A stretch of 64,000 nucleotides of DNA, from positions 496,001-560,000 of the forward strand of contig NZ_WJXB01000002.1 of assembly GCF_009664975.1 (NCBI RefSeq). The letters are read 5' to 3'. A program made the position numbers and the translations under genes. The notes beneath the pieces are model-generated. The model was not told where the DNA came from. It saw only the letters and a list, made by a program, of their open reading frames with translations, and ran no database searches. Below are positions 1 to 8,996 of the stretch, in pieces. Position 1 is the stretch's first letter. The number at the start of each line of letters is the position of its first letter. Source of the DNA: Paenibacillus monticola. Lineage in GTDB: Bacteria; Bacillota; Bacilli; Paenibacillales; Paenibacillaceae.

Positions 1-925
1 CTTCTTCTCGCGTACAAATACTCTTGCCACCTGTACGTTGCCTGATCTCCTCGTAGCTCCAGCTCTTCTTCGGCAGGAAGGATTGATATCCTGTTGCATA
101 ATCAGCAGACCTGTAGGATTCATGCAGCTCTTTCATGTCTGTGACAGCTACTCCTGCCGCTGCATAAAGGGTACATTTCAGCAACCGTTCTATTTTGTGG
201 CAGATGAATTGATCCGGCTGGAAATCACCGCTCCATTGCTGTGTAGGTGTGACAACAACAATTCGATTCTTCTGAATCAAGGTGACACAGGTTAATAGCT
301 CATGCAGCATATTCTGAACAGCATACACCAGCAACGAGTTAGCATTAGCACCTCTGGCCTGATCCCAGCCTTCGGCCACTATAATGACAACCTGCATACT
401 AGTGTTGCCATTCTCTTTTTGTATCTGACTTAGAAACAGCAGCTGATTCGGTTTATCCAGTGGAATCGATTCTCCATCAATGACATAGCGCTGGAACATG
501 TGATCCTTCTCGTCCGACTTTGAGATGACATTCTGGCTGTGGTTGACCCAACTTTCCTCCACACGTTGTTTCGCCTTTAGAACGGTATTCATAATCTCTT
601 CCGGTCGACTGGTCTTCAGAATGTAATCACTGATATTCTGCCGGATGGCTTGCTGAGTATAGACGAAATCATCATACCCCGATAAAATAATGATCTCTAG
701 CTCAGGCAGGATCAGACTTGCTTCCTCTGCGAGCTGCAGACCACTTTTCCCCGTCATTTGAATATCGGTCAACAGAATATGCGGTTTCTCATGAGGAATT
801 CTCTCCAAGGCTTCTTCCGCAGAGGCGGCAGGCTCGAGCAGCTCTAAGCCTAGGTCGTTCCAATTAATGACCTTGGCCAATCCTGTTCTAATAATGACTT
901 CGTCATCAACAATCATGATTCTCAT
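1..925 (-). CDS. YesN-type response regulator (3' part outside window)
   Basis: Cytoplasmic two-component response regulator. Reading leftward from an ATG at 925, the protein opens with a receiver domain: acidic pair D7-D8, phospho-acceptor D54 in LLTDIQM, and a switch-region Lys in YILKTSRPEE. About 308 residues are visible before the window edge. The middle part matches the long linker of YesN-like regulators, whose C-terminal AraC-type helix-turn-helix would lie outside. The start is one base past the stop of the kinase gene, so the two are cotranscribed and probably translationally coupled. It likely controls the adjacent sugar ABC importer genes. The receiver assignment is firm; the AraC output domain is inferred from the family. 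Confidence 0.9.
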   Translation of the reverse strand, partial: MRIMIVDDEVIIRTGLAKVINWNDLGLELLEPAASAEEALERIPHEKPHILLTDIQMTGKSGLQLAEEASLILPELEIIILSGYDDFVYTQQAIRQNISDYILKTSRPEEIMNTVLKAKQRVEESWVNHSQNVISKSDEKDHMFQRYVIDGESIPLDKPNQLLFLSQIQKENGNTSMQVVIIVAEGWDQARGANANSLLVYAVQNMLHELLTCVTLIQKNRIVVVTPTQQWSGDFQPDQFICHKIERLLKCTLYAAAGVAVTDMKELHESYRSADYATGYQSFLPKKSWSYEEIRQRTGGKSICTREE

Positions 926-926
926 A

Positions 927-2699
927 TTATCCCTCCCGGATGGGAATCGAGAAAGAGATACGAGTTCCCTGGTTTACACGACTCTGGATATTCAACTGTG
1001 ACTCGGGACCATAATGAAGAATCAGACGTTCATTCACGTTCCTTAAACCATACCCACCCAGCCCCTCAAGGGGTATATCCTCTGTACTTATGAGGTTACT
1101 TCTCACTTGATCCAGCCGCTCTACAGTCATGCCAATCCCATCATCAAGAATGAGAAAGCACATCAGCCCCTCTTTTTTCTCCAGATATACCGTGATCGTT
1201 CCCTTCTCCTGCTTCTTCTGAATTCCATGCAGCATTGCATTCTCCACCAATGGCTGTAACAGAAGCTTCAGCATGACCTTATCATTCAATTCAGCATCGA
1301 TGATGAAATCCAGCTCAAATTGATCAGGAAAGCGAATCGATTGGATCTGGGCATAATTCTGGATATGTGCCAATTCCTGATGGACGGGATAATAATCTTT
1401 TCCTTTATTCAGACTTATACGCAGAAAATCGCTCAACGCCTGCACCATATCGGCAATACGCTTCTCATCGTCCATGAGCGCAATCCAGTGAATCGAGGAC
1501 AACGTATTATACAGAAAATGCGGATTAATCTGCGCTTGCAGGGCCCGAATGTCAGCCTCTTTCTTCCGAACTCCGTCCCTGATCAATTGTTCCTTCAAGA
1601 TAGCGATTTGCTTACCCAGCATATTGTAGCTTTTACCCAGCATTCCAATCTCATCCGTTGAAGCACTCGGAAAAATAGGCAGCGGACGTTCCGGATCAAT
1701 TCGGGTTAACAGCCTCGTAAGCACGCGGAGCGGGTTGGTCACCCACTGAACGACAAACAAAATCAGCCCCGTACTAAGCCCTACTGAGAGCGCTACGGCA
1801 ATAAGGGTGAGCTGCCAGATGTAACGATTCTGTGAGCTATAGATGTCATACGGTATCGTACCGATCAACATCCAGTTTAAATCAGGCTGGCGATAGTGTA
1901 GAATTGTTTGTTTGGCTTCGCCTTCTCCAAAGGTATTGCTGCCTGACTTGGCTTGGCTTAATCCCTGGATCGCTCCTGGATACAAGGTATCAAAGGATTT
2001 GGACAGCCAGCTTTTATTCGTAGCGGAGAGAACTTCACCTTTATCATTGACCAAGGCGACTTGACCTTGCCCCTCCCCCAGCTGTGGCTGAGACCAATAC
2101 TCTGAGATCACCGCTTCATCCAAACTAATGGTCAGCCAGCCTAATGAATTATAATTGTGAATACTCCGCAGCGGCCTTATGAATGTAATAATATTCTTTG
2201 CTCCTGCGTAATCACGGACCGAATATACACCCGTCCATTCCTTCTCTTTAACGGCGCTCATATCCAGTTGACTGGATAAATCAGAATCATACAAGGATGT
2301 AGTCGATAATTCTGCTGACTCATTAGACGGATAGATCGTAATGTCAGAAATGTAGGGCTTGGAGCTGGCCAGATTAGTGATCATCCCTACGATATCCCCA
2401 CTACTGCTGCTGCTATTGCTACTACTACTGCTAACCTCGTCTAACGAACCCAGCCACTCCTGGATATCACGGTCTCCAATGAGGAAGAGCGAAATATTCT
2501 CGACGTCCTGGATGATGAATCGTAAATTCCCATCCATCTGCCTTAAGGTGTCCATCCCGACAAGCTTTGTTTTGTCTTCAGTAATGCGTAAAGAAATGAC
2601 ATAAGCAAAGCTACCTAGAAATAACAGCGGGATCAGGATCGAAACCAGCATTAAGATAAACAGCTTGCGTCGCAAGGAGCTCTGTATCCATTGTCTCAT
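927..2699 (-). CDS. YesM-type membrane sensor histidine kinase
   Basis: Membrane histidine kinase of the YesM/LytS-like (His_kinase PF06580) class. Residues about 13-35 and 290-315 are membrane segments enclosing an extracellular Cache-like sensor, followed by HAMP. The phospho-acceptor is His394 in QINPHFLYNTL, and a C-terminal HATPase shows PLVENAMLHG and DDGIGM. It presumably senses a sugar, directly or through the neighbouring binding protein, and phosphorylates the regulator encoded one base downstream. The extracellular domain carries a run of about ten serines broken by one Asn (residues about 90-100), encoded by a CTN/TTG-like trinucleotide tract near 2402-2440. It lies 57 bases after the second permease gene in the same operon. 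Confidence 0.95.
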   Translation of the reverse strand: MRQWIQSSLRRKLFILMLVSILIPLLFLGSFAYVISLRITEDKTKLVGMDTLRQMDGNLRFIIQDVENISLFLIGDRDIQEWLGSLDEVSSSSSNSSSSSGDIVGMITNLASSKPYISDITIYPSNESAELSTTSLYDSDLSSQLDMSAVKEKEWTGVYSVRDYAGAKNIITFIRPLRSIHNYNSLGWLTISLDEAVISEYWSQPQLGEGQGQVALVNDKGEVLSATNKSWLSKSFDTLYPGAIQGLSQAKSGSNTFGEGEAKQTILHYRQPDLNWMLIGTIPYDIYSSQNRYIWQLTLIAVALSVGLSTGLILFVVQWVTNPLRVLTRLLTRIDPERPLPIFPSASTDEIGMLGKSYNMLGKQIAILKEQLIRDGVRKKEADIRALQAQINPHFLYNTLSSIHWIALMDDEKRIADMVQALSDFLRISLNKGKDYYPVHQELAHIQNYAQIQSIRFPDQFELDFIIDAELNDKVMLKLLLQPLVENAMLHGIQKKQEKGTITVYLEKKEGLMCFLILDDGIGMTVERLDQVRSNLISTEDIPLEGLGGYGLRNVNERLILHYGPESQLNIQSRVNQGTRISFSIPIREG

Positions 2700-2756
2700 T
2701 TAGTGCTTGCTCCTCCATCTTCTACGCCTCTAGGTAGCTGCCTTTAGAGCAGAAGT

Positions 2757-3584
2757 CTAGCCTTTAACTGCTCCTGCCGTCATCCCCTTCATTACTTGAT
2801 CCTGGAATATCAGATAGATCAGAATGGTGGGAATGACGGAGATCGTCATCGCTGCCAGTGTGAGACCATAATCCGTCTGATACCCGTCGGCAAAGTTAGC
2901 TATTCCCAGAGGGAGTGTTTTTAGTTTTGTTTTATTAATAAGAACTAAGGCAAAGGAGAAGTCATTCCACGAATGTAGAAAGCTTAAGATCGTAACCGTA
3001 GACAAGGCAGGTGTGGATATCGGCAGAATAATCCTTCTGAACAGCCCCCATAAGCCTGTGCCATCGATAAAAGCTGCTTCTTCAATCTCTTTAGGGATAG
3101 TGCTCAGGTAAGCCGTGAGTACAAAGATCGCCGTTGGCAGAGCAAACGCCGTATATGGAAATATTAAAGCCCAATACGTATTCAGCATGGACATTTGTTT
3201 CATCAGAATAAAGAGCGGAACCAAGGTGCTATGAATGGGAATCAGCATCCCGACCACGAAGAAGGTCATGATCCAACCCTTCAAGCGGAACTGAAACCGG
3301 GCCAGAACAAATGAGGCCAAGGCTGCAATGAATAAAGTGATCATCAATGAGCCTACGGAGACAATCATCGAGTTCATAAAAGCGGTTCCAAGCTTCGAGC
3401 TTTCCCAAGCGCGACTGAAATTATCAAAGTGCCAAATCTCCGGCAGCCCGAAGGGATGGCTATAGAAATCCTCATTGGTCTTAAACGCACTGATAACAAG
3501 CCAGAAGAAAGGGTACAGAGTAAAAATACCATAACCCGTCAATAACGTCCAAAAAAGTCCTTTTTTCGTTCTCATTATATTCAT
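2757..3584 (-). CDS. Sugar ABC transporter permease, MalG type
   Basis: Inner component of a CUT1-type carbohydrate importer. The 275-residue protein has six predicted membrane helices and the conserved cytoplasmic EAA loop (EEAAFIDGTGLWGLFRRIIL) that docks to the ATPase. It ends in the MKGMTAGAVKG type of C-terminus typical of MalG-like permeases. ATG at 3584 follows AGGAGGGA. It lies 20 bases after the MalF-type permease gene, and no ATPase is encoded in the operon, so a shared MsmX-like ATPase elsewhere is expected. Substrate is unknown. Confidence 0.95.
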   Translation of the reverse strand: MNIMRTKKGLFWTLLTGYGIFTLYPFFWLVISAFKTNEDFYSHPFGLPEIWHFDNFSRAWESSKLGTAFMNSMIVSVGSLMITLFIAALASFVLARFQFRLKGWIMTFFVVGMLIPIHSTLVPLFILMKQMSMLNTYWALIFPYTAFALPTAIFVLTAYLSTIPKEIEEAAFIDGTGLWGLFRRIILPISTPALSTVTILSFLHSWNDFSFALVLINKTKLKTLPLGIANFADGYQTDYGLTLAAMTISVIPTILIYLIFQDQVMKGMTAGAVKG

Positions 3585-3604
3585 GCTAGTCCCTCCTCTC
3601 TGAT

Positions 3605-4480
3605 CTACTGTTTAGGCTTTCTGCTGGTAATCCATTGGCTGGACCCGATTAATATAAGACTGATTAGCACAATGGTTGTGGAGATTGCACTACCAAAGCC
3701 ATAACGGTAAGAGGTGAACGTTGAGTTATACATATACGTGGCTAAAAGTTCTGTAGCATGTGCCGGTCCACCTTTAGTCATGATATAGACAAGGTCAAAG
3801 GATTTCAGACTGCCTGAAATACAGAGAACTAATGCTACTTGTACCGTGCCCCAAATCATAGGAAGTGAAATCGAGGCTAATTTCCTTAATCCAGTGGCCC
3901 CATCGAGCTGGGCGGCATCATGAATTTCTCCCGGAATATTCTGTAGTGCAGACATGAAGATAATGAGATACAAACCTACGAAGCTCCAGATCAATGGAGG
4001 AATAAGCGCGAAAATAGCGATTTTACCATCAGATAACCATTGCAGCTTCCAGCTTTCCAAACCTAATGTATCTAAGAAGAAATTGAGAATGCCGATCTGT
4101 GGATGGTAAATATATTGCCAAATCATCCCGATGACGACGGTAGACAGTACCATTGGCAAGAAGATTGCCGAGCGCAAGAACCGTTGCAGGAAATTATTTT
4201 TACTCAACAGAATGGCTAATATAAGTGCGAGTGGCACCTGGCCCAGAACGGCTGCTCCGACAAAAATAAAATTGTTCTTCAGCGCACGCCAGAATATTGG
4301 GTCATGTACAATTTCCACATAATTGTCTAATCCAATAAATGATGAAGCTCCGATCCCAGACCAATTGAAGAAACCATAATATGCCGACCAAATCACGGGT
4401 ACAAAAACAAATAATGCATAGATCAGCATGGCCGGAAGTAAACCCATTATTATAAAACGACGACTTCGCAGAGTATTCAT
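3605..4480 (-). CDS. Sugar ABC transporter permease, MalF type
   Basis: Partner permease of the CUT1 importer, about 291 residues with six membrane helices and an EAA loop (DAAQLDGATGLRKLASISLP). I place the start at the ATG at 4480, nine bases after AAGGGAAG; a TTG one codon upstream is possible. It forms a heterodimer with the MalG-type protein and receives substrate from the lipoprotein encoded upstream. A GC-rich hairpin separates it from the binding-protein gene. Confidence 0.94.
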   Translation of the reverse strand: MNTLRSRRFIIMGLLPAMLIYALFVFVPVIWSAYYGFFNWSGIGASSFIGLDNYVEIVHDPIFWRALKNNFIFVGAAVLGQVPLALILAILLSKNNFLQRFLRSAIFLPMVLSTVVIGMIWQYIYHPQIGILNFFLDTLGLESWKLQWLSDGKIAIFALIPPLIWSFVGLYLIIFMSALQNIPGEIHDAAQLDGATGLRKLASISLPMIWGTVQVALVLCISGSLKSFDLVYIMTKGGPAHATELLATYMYNSTFTSYRYGFGSAISTTIVLISLILIGSSQWITSRKPKQ

Positions 4481-4511
4481 CAAGTTTCACTTCCCTTATA
4501 TGAAAGGTGAA

Positions 4512-4529
4512 CCCTCCCTTACGGGAGGG
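4512..4529 (-). promoter_or_regulatory. Intercistronic RNA hairpin after binding-protein gene
   Basis: CCCTCCC and GGGAGGG arms (7 bp, all but one pair G-C) around a four-base loop lie between the binding-protein stop and the permease start. There is no T-tract, so it is not a full terminator. In ABC importer operons such hairpins often protect the upstream message from exonucleases and raise binding protein over permease levels; that role here is inferred. Confidence 0.65.
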
Positions 4530-4551
4530 CCTGTAAATGCTAATGTGTATC

Positions 4552-5865
4552 TTATTTACCAAGCGCCTTAGCTTGTGCATCCTGTATTTTCTTAGCGATA
4601 TCTTCCGGTTTTCCACCCATCAGCAATTCCTGCAGACCATTATTGGTGACTTCAACGGCAGCAGAGCTTAATTTAGCGTCATATACTGGGCTAATCTTTA
4701 CATTCTTCATCAATTCATGCAGCTCAACGAATAGCGGATTTGCTTTACTTGGGTCTAGCTCCAGGTTATAGCTTATCAACGTACTGCTATCCAACGTGGC
4801 CTGTTGTCCATCTGGACCGGACAGAGCATATAACAATTCCATCGCCGCGTCCTTCTTGGCACCTGTTAATTTCTTGCTAATTCCCAGTCCTGTTCCCACA
4901 ACACCTGCGGTAGAGCCTGCATCACCCTTGCCTCCAGTAATAGAAGGAATAATGGTAATATGCGTGTTATCCAGTACTTCTTTAGGTGCATTGCTTACCA
5001 GGTTCGCCAATGCCCAGCCCCCATCAATAACCATGGCCGACTTCCCTTGGAAGTAGAGCTGCATCATTTGAGTTTCATCAATACCGTTGAACCCATCCTG
5101 AAAAGCCTTTGCTTTACCTAAGTCCTGCAGAACCGTTAGTGCTTTGACGAATTCAGGATCAGTAAACTTCGCGCCATCCTGATTCACGGCCTTTAAGAAC
5201 CAATCCGAGCCGGTTACACGATCTGCGAGAGTACTGAAAATAGTGGACTGAGCCACCCAATTCGTCTTATTCCCTAAGGCAATGGGAATGATATCATTCT
5301 TATTAAAGGTATCAATCGCTGTCATAAGCTCATCCCAAGTCTTAGGAATAGCCACCTTATATTGATCAAACAGCAGTTTATTATAGAAGATAAATGAAGT
5401 TGGTGCTAAATTCATTGGAACAGAATAAATGTTATCATCAATCGTATAACCATCCAGCGCATTTGGAATGAAGTTGTCTCTCCACTCTGGCTTACTGTCC
5501 AGAAATTCGTTAATCGGCTGGAGAAGATCTCCCTTTTGGAATTCCTTGGTCATAGCATCAGGCCACATCACGAATAGATCCGGCATTTCATCAGCGGCTG
5601 CTACGGTTCTAAGCCTAGTCTTCAATCCATCGGTCGGAAGTCCTTCATCTTCCAGCGTGACCTCCGGATGAGCCGTTTGGAAATCCGCTAACAGTTTCCG
5701 CATCGTCACCGACTTCGCATCCTGGCCTGTCCAGTTATGCCAAACCGTTAAGGTCACTTTTTCCCCAGTGCTGCCTTCGTTATTGGCTGCTTCTTGATTG
5801 CTGCAGCCCACTAACATGAATACCGATACAGCAGCGGCTAAGGCTGCCTTCGTAAATTTCTTCAT
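4552..5865 (-). CDS. Extracellular sugar-binding lipoprotein of ABC importer
   Basis: Substrate-binding protein of family 1 (MalE/UgpB-like), anchored outside the membrane. The signal peptide ends in a lipobox, FMLVGC, with lipidated Cys21, followed by a short Asn/Glu/Gly-rich linker. The start VTLTVWHNWTGQD is the classical first beta strand of sugar-binding proteins. 437 residues is normal for the family. ATG at 5865 is preceded by AGGGGGG. It heads the operon: binding protein, two permeases, kinase, regulator. A perfect cre operator sits 43-58 bases upstream. The substrate cannot be read from sequence. Confidence 0.95.
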   Translation of the reverse strand: MKKFTKAALAAAVSVFMLVGCSNQEAANNEGSTGEKVTLTVWHNWTGQDAKSVTMRKLLADFQTAHPEVTLEDEGLPTDGLKTRLRTVAAADEMPDLFVMWPDAMTKEFQKGDLLQPINEFLDSKPEWRDNFIPNALDGYTIDDNIYSVPMNLAPTSFIFYNKLLFDQYKVAIPKTWDELMTAIDTFNKNDIIPIALGNKTNWVAQSTIFSTLADRVTGSDWFLKAVNQDGAKFTDPEFVKALTVLQDLGKAKAFQDGFNGIDETQMMQLYFQGKSAMVIDGGWALANLVSNAPKEVLDNTHITIIPSITGGKGDAGSTAGVVGTGLGISKKLTGAKKDAAMELLYALSGPDGQQATLDSSTLISYNLELDPSKANPLFVELHELMKNVKISPVYDAKLSSAAVEVTNNGLQELLMGGKPEDIAKKIQDAQAKALGK

Positions 5866-5907
5866 TTGTATGCCCCCCTAAAAGTTTTAATATCTAATAT
5901 CATTTTA

Positions 5908-5923
5908 ATGTTAACGCTTACAA
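5908..5923 (-). promoter_or_regulatory. cre operator (CcpA) at ABC importer promoter
   Basis: On the minus strand TTGTAAGCGTTAACAT fits the degenerate cre consensus WTGNAANCGNWNNCAW at every position. Its first bases double as a plausible -35 (TTGTAA) with TATTAG 18 bases downstream, so bound CcpA would block RNA polymerase. The rest of the 5866-6121 gap shows no gene. Confidence 0.75.
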
Positions 5924-6121
5924 TATATCAGGGGTCAAATTACAGTGACAGGGTAGACAAATATAGGGTGTCACATATACTCAGAGAATAACCCGAGTCG
6001 CTTGTCCTGTTGAACTCCTTATATTACCTTACATATTGGATTAGCCGTTACCTCGCATAACGAGAACACAACGGTTACAGCATCATTTCAAAACTTCTCG
6101 TTAATCTAAGCAGTAACAAGC

Positions 6122-6165
6122 AAAAAATCAGCAAGTCTCCGAATGATTGGAGACTTGCTGATTTT
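6122..6165 (-). terminator. Rho-independent terminator of nos-LRR operon
   Basis: A 17-bp perfect stem (6124-6140 with 6149-6165) and an 8-base loop, followed on the minus strand by TTTTTTG. It lies just after the leucine-rich-repeat gene and closes the long minus-strand operon starting at nosD. Confidence 0.9.
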
Positions 6166-6202
6166 GATTTTTCCGTCTATTAAGAAGCACCGAATTCCCC
6201 AA

Positions 6203-7207
6203 TCAGCTCCTAAACTGATCCGATCCATCGACATACTTCAGATTAGGCATACGGGATAAAAATCTAGGAATGTCCATAATCAGATTGCCGTTGATATTCA
6301 AGTGATGAAGCTCTGTTAGCTGCTCCAGCTCAATAGGCAGCTCTGTAATCCCCGTATAACTAACGCTTAACGTTTCCAGTTGCTTCAACTGTCCTAACTC
6401 AGGTGGGAGATGATCCAGCATTAAATCCTCCTTGACCTTGGGAGCCCATCCCAGCACCGGGCGATCCGAACTTCCACAATAGATAGTTAGATGTTTCAGC
6501 TGCTGAAGCTTAGCGATCTCGGGTGGAATACACTCCAGATCCGCAGTCATCAACGTAAGCGTTTCTAATGTATCCAGCTCAAATAATGCAAGCGGAAGCC
6601 TAGTGATATCCTGTTCAAAGACTTCCAGGTACTTCAACTGTTTCAATTCGCGGATACGGTCCGGGATCTCTGTAAGCCTATAAGAAGATAGAGTCAGAGA
6701 GTCTGTTTGATGCTTGATCGCATCATTTATGAAACAATCAACATCACGATGGGCTTCCAACTGAATAAACAGCCCTGGAATGCTGTCTGCCAGTTGTTCC
6801 GCCTCTTCCTCACTCATCTTAATGCCCATGATTTTCTCATGAGACACGCTGTATAGATAATCGGCACCTGCCGCATCCCAAAAGCACAAATCTTCCGGCA
6901 TCTGCGGCTGCCGCCAGTCATATAAGCCATGCACCGCTTCTTTCAATACTATTCCCGCATCAGTACAGCATTGATAGATATAGTATGTACCTTGGGAATA
7001 ATTCGCACCACTCTTGGCCTGCATTTCCTCCATCGTACATTGTTCTACTAAAAAAGGCTTTAGCTTATCCATTATTTCAGTGTAAGGTTTAACAATTCCA
7101 TAATGCTCATGCCATTCCGAAAGCACAAATTTGTCTGTATGTTCAATTAAAAAATCTATCAGTCGCTCGTAAACTTCCCCCTTAGGGTCCGTATAAAAAC
7201 TCATCAT
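6203..7207 (-). CDS. Leucine-rich-repeat protein, function unknown
   Basis: 334 residues, no signal peptide, so probably cytoplasmic. The first half (to about 170) has no motif I recognise. From about residue 175 at least five repeats of LxxLxxLxxxxxxLxxLPxxL follow, for example LKQLKYLEVF, LDTLETLTLM, LKQLETLSVS and LTELHHLNIN, a typical solenoid for protein binding. Its ATG overlaps the stop of the preceding reductase gene by four bases, so it is the last gene of the nosD operon. No catalytic domain is visible and a link with copper or denitrification is only positional. Confidence 0.85.
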   Translation of the reverse strand: MMSFYTDPKGEVYERLIDFLIEHTDKFVLSEWHEHYGIVKPYTEIMDKLKPFLVEQCTMEEMQAKSGANYSQGTYYIYQCCTDAGIVLKEAVHGLYDWRQPQMPEDLCFWDAAGADYLYSVSHEKIMGIKMSEEEAEQLADSIPGLFIQLEAHRDVDCFINDAIKHQTDSLTLSSYRLTEIPDRIRELKQLKYLEVFEQDITRLPLALFELDTLETLTLMTADLECIPPEIAKLQQLKHLTIYCGSSDRPVLGWAPKVKEDLMLDHLPPELGQLKQLETLSVSYTGITELPIELEQLTELHHLNINGNLIMDIPRFLSRMPNLKYVDGSDQFRS

Positions 7208-7728
7208 ACCTCGTAACCTAGCGAGACCATCTGACCCATCTGCTGCACATATTTCAATTTAAACGTGCTCGGAATAGTCCCCTTAGGAAAAAGTTCAATC
7301 CCCTCCCCAAGCACTTTAGGAATAATAGTGATATGGATGGTATCGATCAAGCGTTTCTCCAGGAACAATTGAACCAATTGGCCACCACCGACCAACCAGA
7401 CATCCCCTGCAGATGAAGCCTTCAATCTGGGAATTAGCGTATCTACTGCCTCGTCTGTAAAAATAACATGCGGAGCCTCAAGATGCTGCGAGCGGGACAA
7501 GACATAACAGGGTTTACCCTTATATGGAAATTCCTCTTCTAACTCCAGTACAACGTCATAGGTTAGTCTTCCCATCACAACAGTTCCAACGGTATCATAA
7601 AATGCAGCGTAACCGTTATCCACACCATCCCCTTCAACATCATTCAACCATTCCACAGAACCGTCCAGCTTAGCGATATAACCGTCTAGACTCGTAGCAA
7701 TGTACAACACCACTTTGTTCGTTTCCAC
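7204..7728 (-). CDS. RibD C-terminal/DHFR-like reductase
   Basis: 174-residue NADPH-dependent reductase-fold protein of the RibD_C (dihydrofolate reductase superfamily) group. Hallmarks are YIATSLDGYIA near the N-terminus, VVMGRLTYD around residue 50 and VWLVGGGQLVQLFL around residue 115 (nucleotide-binding loop). It begins with GTG directly abutting the TAA of the thioredoxin gene and overlaps the next gene by four bases. Members of this family often have unknown substrates; a role in folate synthesis should not be assumed. Confidence 0.88.
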   Translation of the reverse strand: METNKVVLYIATSLDGYIAKLDGSVEWLNDVEGDGVDNGYAAFYDTVGTVVMGRLTYDVVLELEEEFPYKGKPCYVLSRSQHLEAPHVIFTDEAVDTLIPRLKASSAGDVWLVGGGQLVQLFLEKRLIDTIHITIIPKVLGEGIELFPKGTIPSTFKLKYVQQMGQMVSLGYEV

Positions 7729-8280
7729 TTAAGAATTGCTCCCTTCTAGCGGACTCTTTGCATTCTCTACCCATGATTCCAATTGGGAATAATCTGTTAT
7801 TTCACCGAGCACAGCTCTTCTTATGACTCCACTCTCATCAATGATAAACGTAGCTGGGAGTCCGGTAATTCCATATAGACCTGATACCTTCCCCGTAATA
7901 TCTATACTAACAGGAAAAGAGAAGTGTTGGCTCTCCAAATAGTCCACAACCGTCCCTTTGGATTCACCCACATTGATAAACAATGTTGTTACCTCAGGCG
8001 CCTGAGTTTGATGGATACGATCAATTAGCGGCATCTCCTGAACACAAGGACCGCACCAAGATGCCCAGAAGTTGATCACGACAACCTGACCTTTATAATC
8101 TGCCAGTCGAACCTTCTGCCCCTGAATCGTGGTTAACTCAAATATAGGGGCAGTAGCTCCCACATGTATAGCTCCTACAGATTCCTTCTCCTCCGAGCTT
8201 CTGGATTGGATAATCGTCCAGACCCCTGCGGCAATTAGTGCAGCAATAATCAGCAGCGCAACCCAGCGTTGTCTCTTCAT
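7729..8280 (-). CDS. Membrane-anchored thioredoxin, TlpA/ResA type
   Basis: 183 residues: an N-terminal membrane anchor (about 8-25) and an extracytoplasmic thioredoxin fold with the redox motif FWASWCGPCVQEMP and the cis-Pro region GLPATFIID. TlpA/ResA/SCO-like proteins reduce apocytochrome or copper-site cysteines outside the membrane, which fits its place just after nosF. Its start overlaps the nosF stop by four bases (ATGA) and its stop touches the next start. Likely task: keeping copper-binding cysteines reduced for the Nos-type machinery; inferred from context. Confidence 0.92.
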   Translation of the reverse strand: MKRQRWVALLIIAALIAAGVWTIIQSRSSEEKESVGAIHVGATAPIFELTTIQGQKVRLADYKGQVVVINFWASWCGPCVQEMPLIDRIHQTQAPEVTTLFINVGESKGTVVDYLESQHFSFPVSIDITGKVSGLYGITGLPATFIIDESGVIRRAVLGEITDYSQLESWVENAKSPLEGSNS

Positions 8281-8996
8281 TTCAGACCCAGACTGTGATT
8301 AAACGCAGCATAGAGGGAACCAAACTGTTCACGTATTTGCCCAGTAGAGCCCTCCCCCACATTTCGCCCGTTGCTTAGAAATACGATATGATCCGCTGCT
8401 TTATCCGCAATTTCCAACTGGTGTGTAGAAAAGATTACCGTATGCCCCTCCTGTTTGATGTTTTGTAATCGTTCGACGAATTCATTCATCCAGAACGGAT
8501 CAAGACCGTTGGTTGGCTCATCCATAATCAGCAACGGCGGTTTGGCTAATAATGCTTGAGCATATAAAATACGTTGGCGCATCCCTTTGGAGAAGGTATT
8601 CACCAGACTTTTCCTTTTCTCCGCTAATCCGACCAACTCAAGGACTTCTTCCACCCTTGTCTTCCGTTTGGGAACCTTACGCAAAGCCGCCCAGAACATC
8701 AAAGTTTCTTCAGCCGACAGTCCCTGATTGAATTGATAATCATCTGGCATGTAGCCGATTTGCTGCGAGAATAGCTTTCGTTCCTTGCTCCAGCGAAGAT
8801 TGTTGACCGTAACCGTCCCGGAGGTAGGCTGCAGTATGCCCGCAATCATTCGTAATACAGTGCTTTTACCTGCTCCATTACCGCCGCATAGGGCAAGAAC
8901 ACTTCCCTTAGGAATTTGGAAACTTATGTCTTCAACCAACGTTTGCTTGCGAATGACCTTGGATACGCCGGCTACATTCACTACAATCTCACCCAC
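8277..8996 (-). CDS. nosF: NosF-type ABC transporter ATPase
   Basis: Cytoplasmic ATPase of an ABC-2 exporter. Walker A is GGNGAGKST, the signature region is FSKGMRQRI, Walker B is PLLIMDEPTNGLDP, and the switch His lies in FSTHQLE. I start it at the GTG at 8996, five bases after AAAGGGGGCG and overlapping the nosY stop by eight bases; an upstream ATG at 9044 would lie inside nosY. With NosY it forms the NosDFY complex that loads copper into N2O reductase in denitrifiers. Without nosZ here the cargo is uncertain. Confidence 0.9.
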   Translation of the reverse strand: MGEIVVNVAGVSKVIRKQTLVEDISFQIPKGSVLALCGGNGAGKSTVLRMIAGILQPTSGTVTVNNLRWSKERKLFSQQIGYMPDDYQFNQGLSAEETLMFWAALRKVPKRKTRVEEVLELVGLAEKRKSLVNTFSKGMRQRILYAQALLAKPPLLIMDEPTNGLDPFWMNEFVERLQNIKQEGHTVIFSTHQLEIADKAADHIVFLSNGRNVGEGSTGQIREQFGSLYAAFNHSLGLK

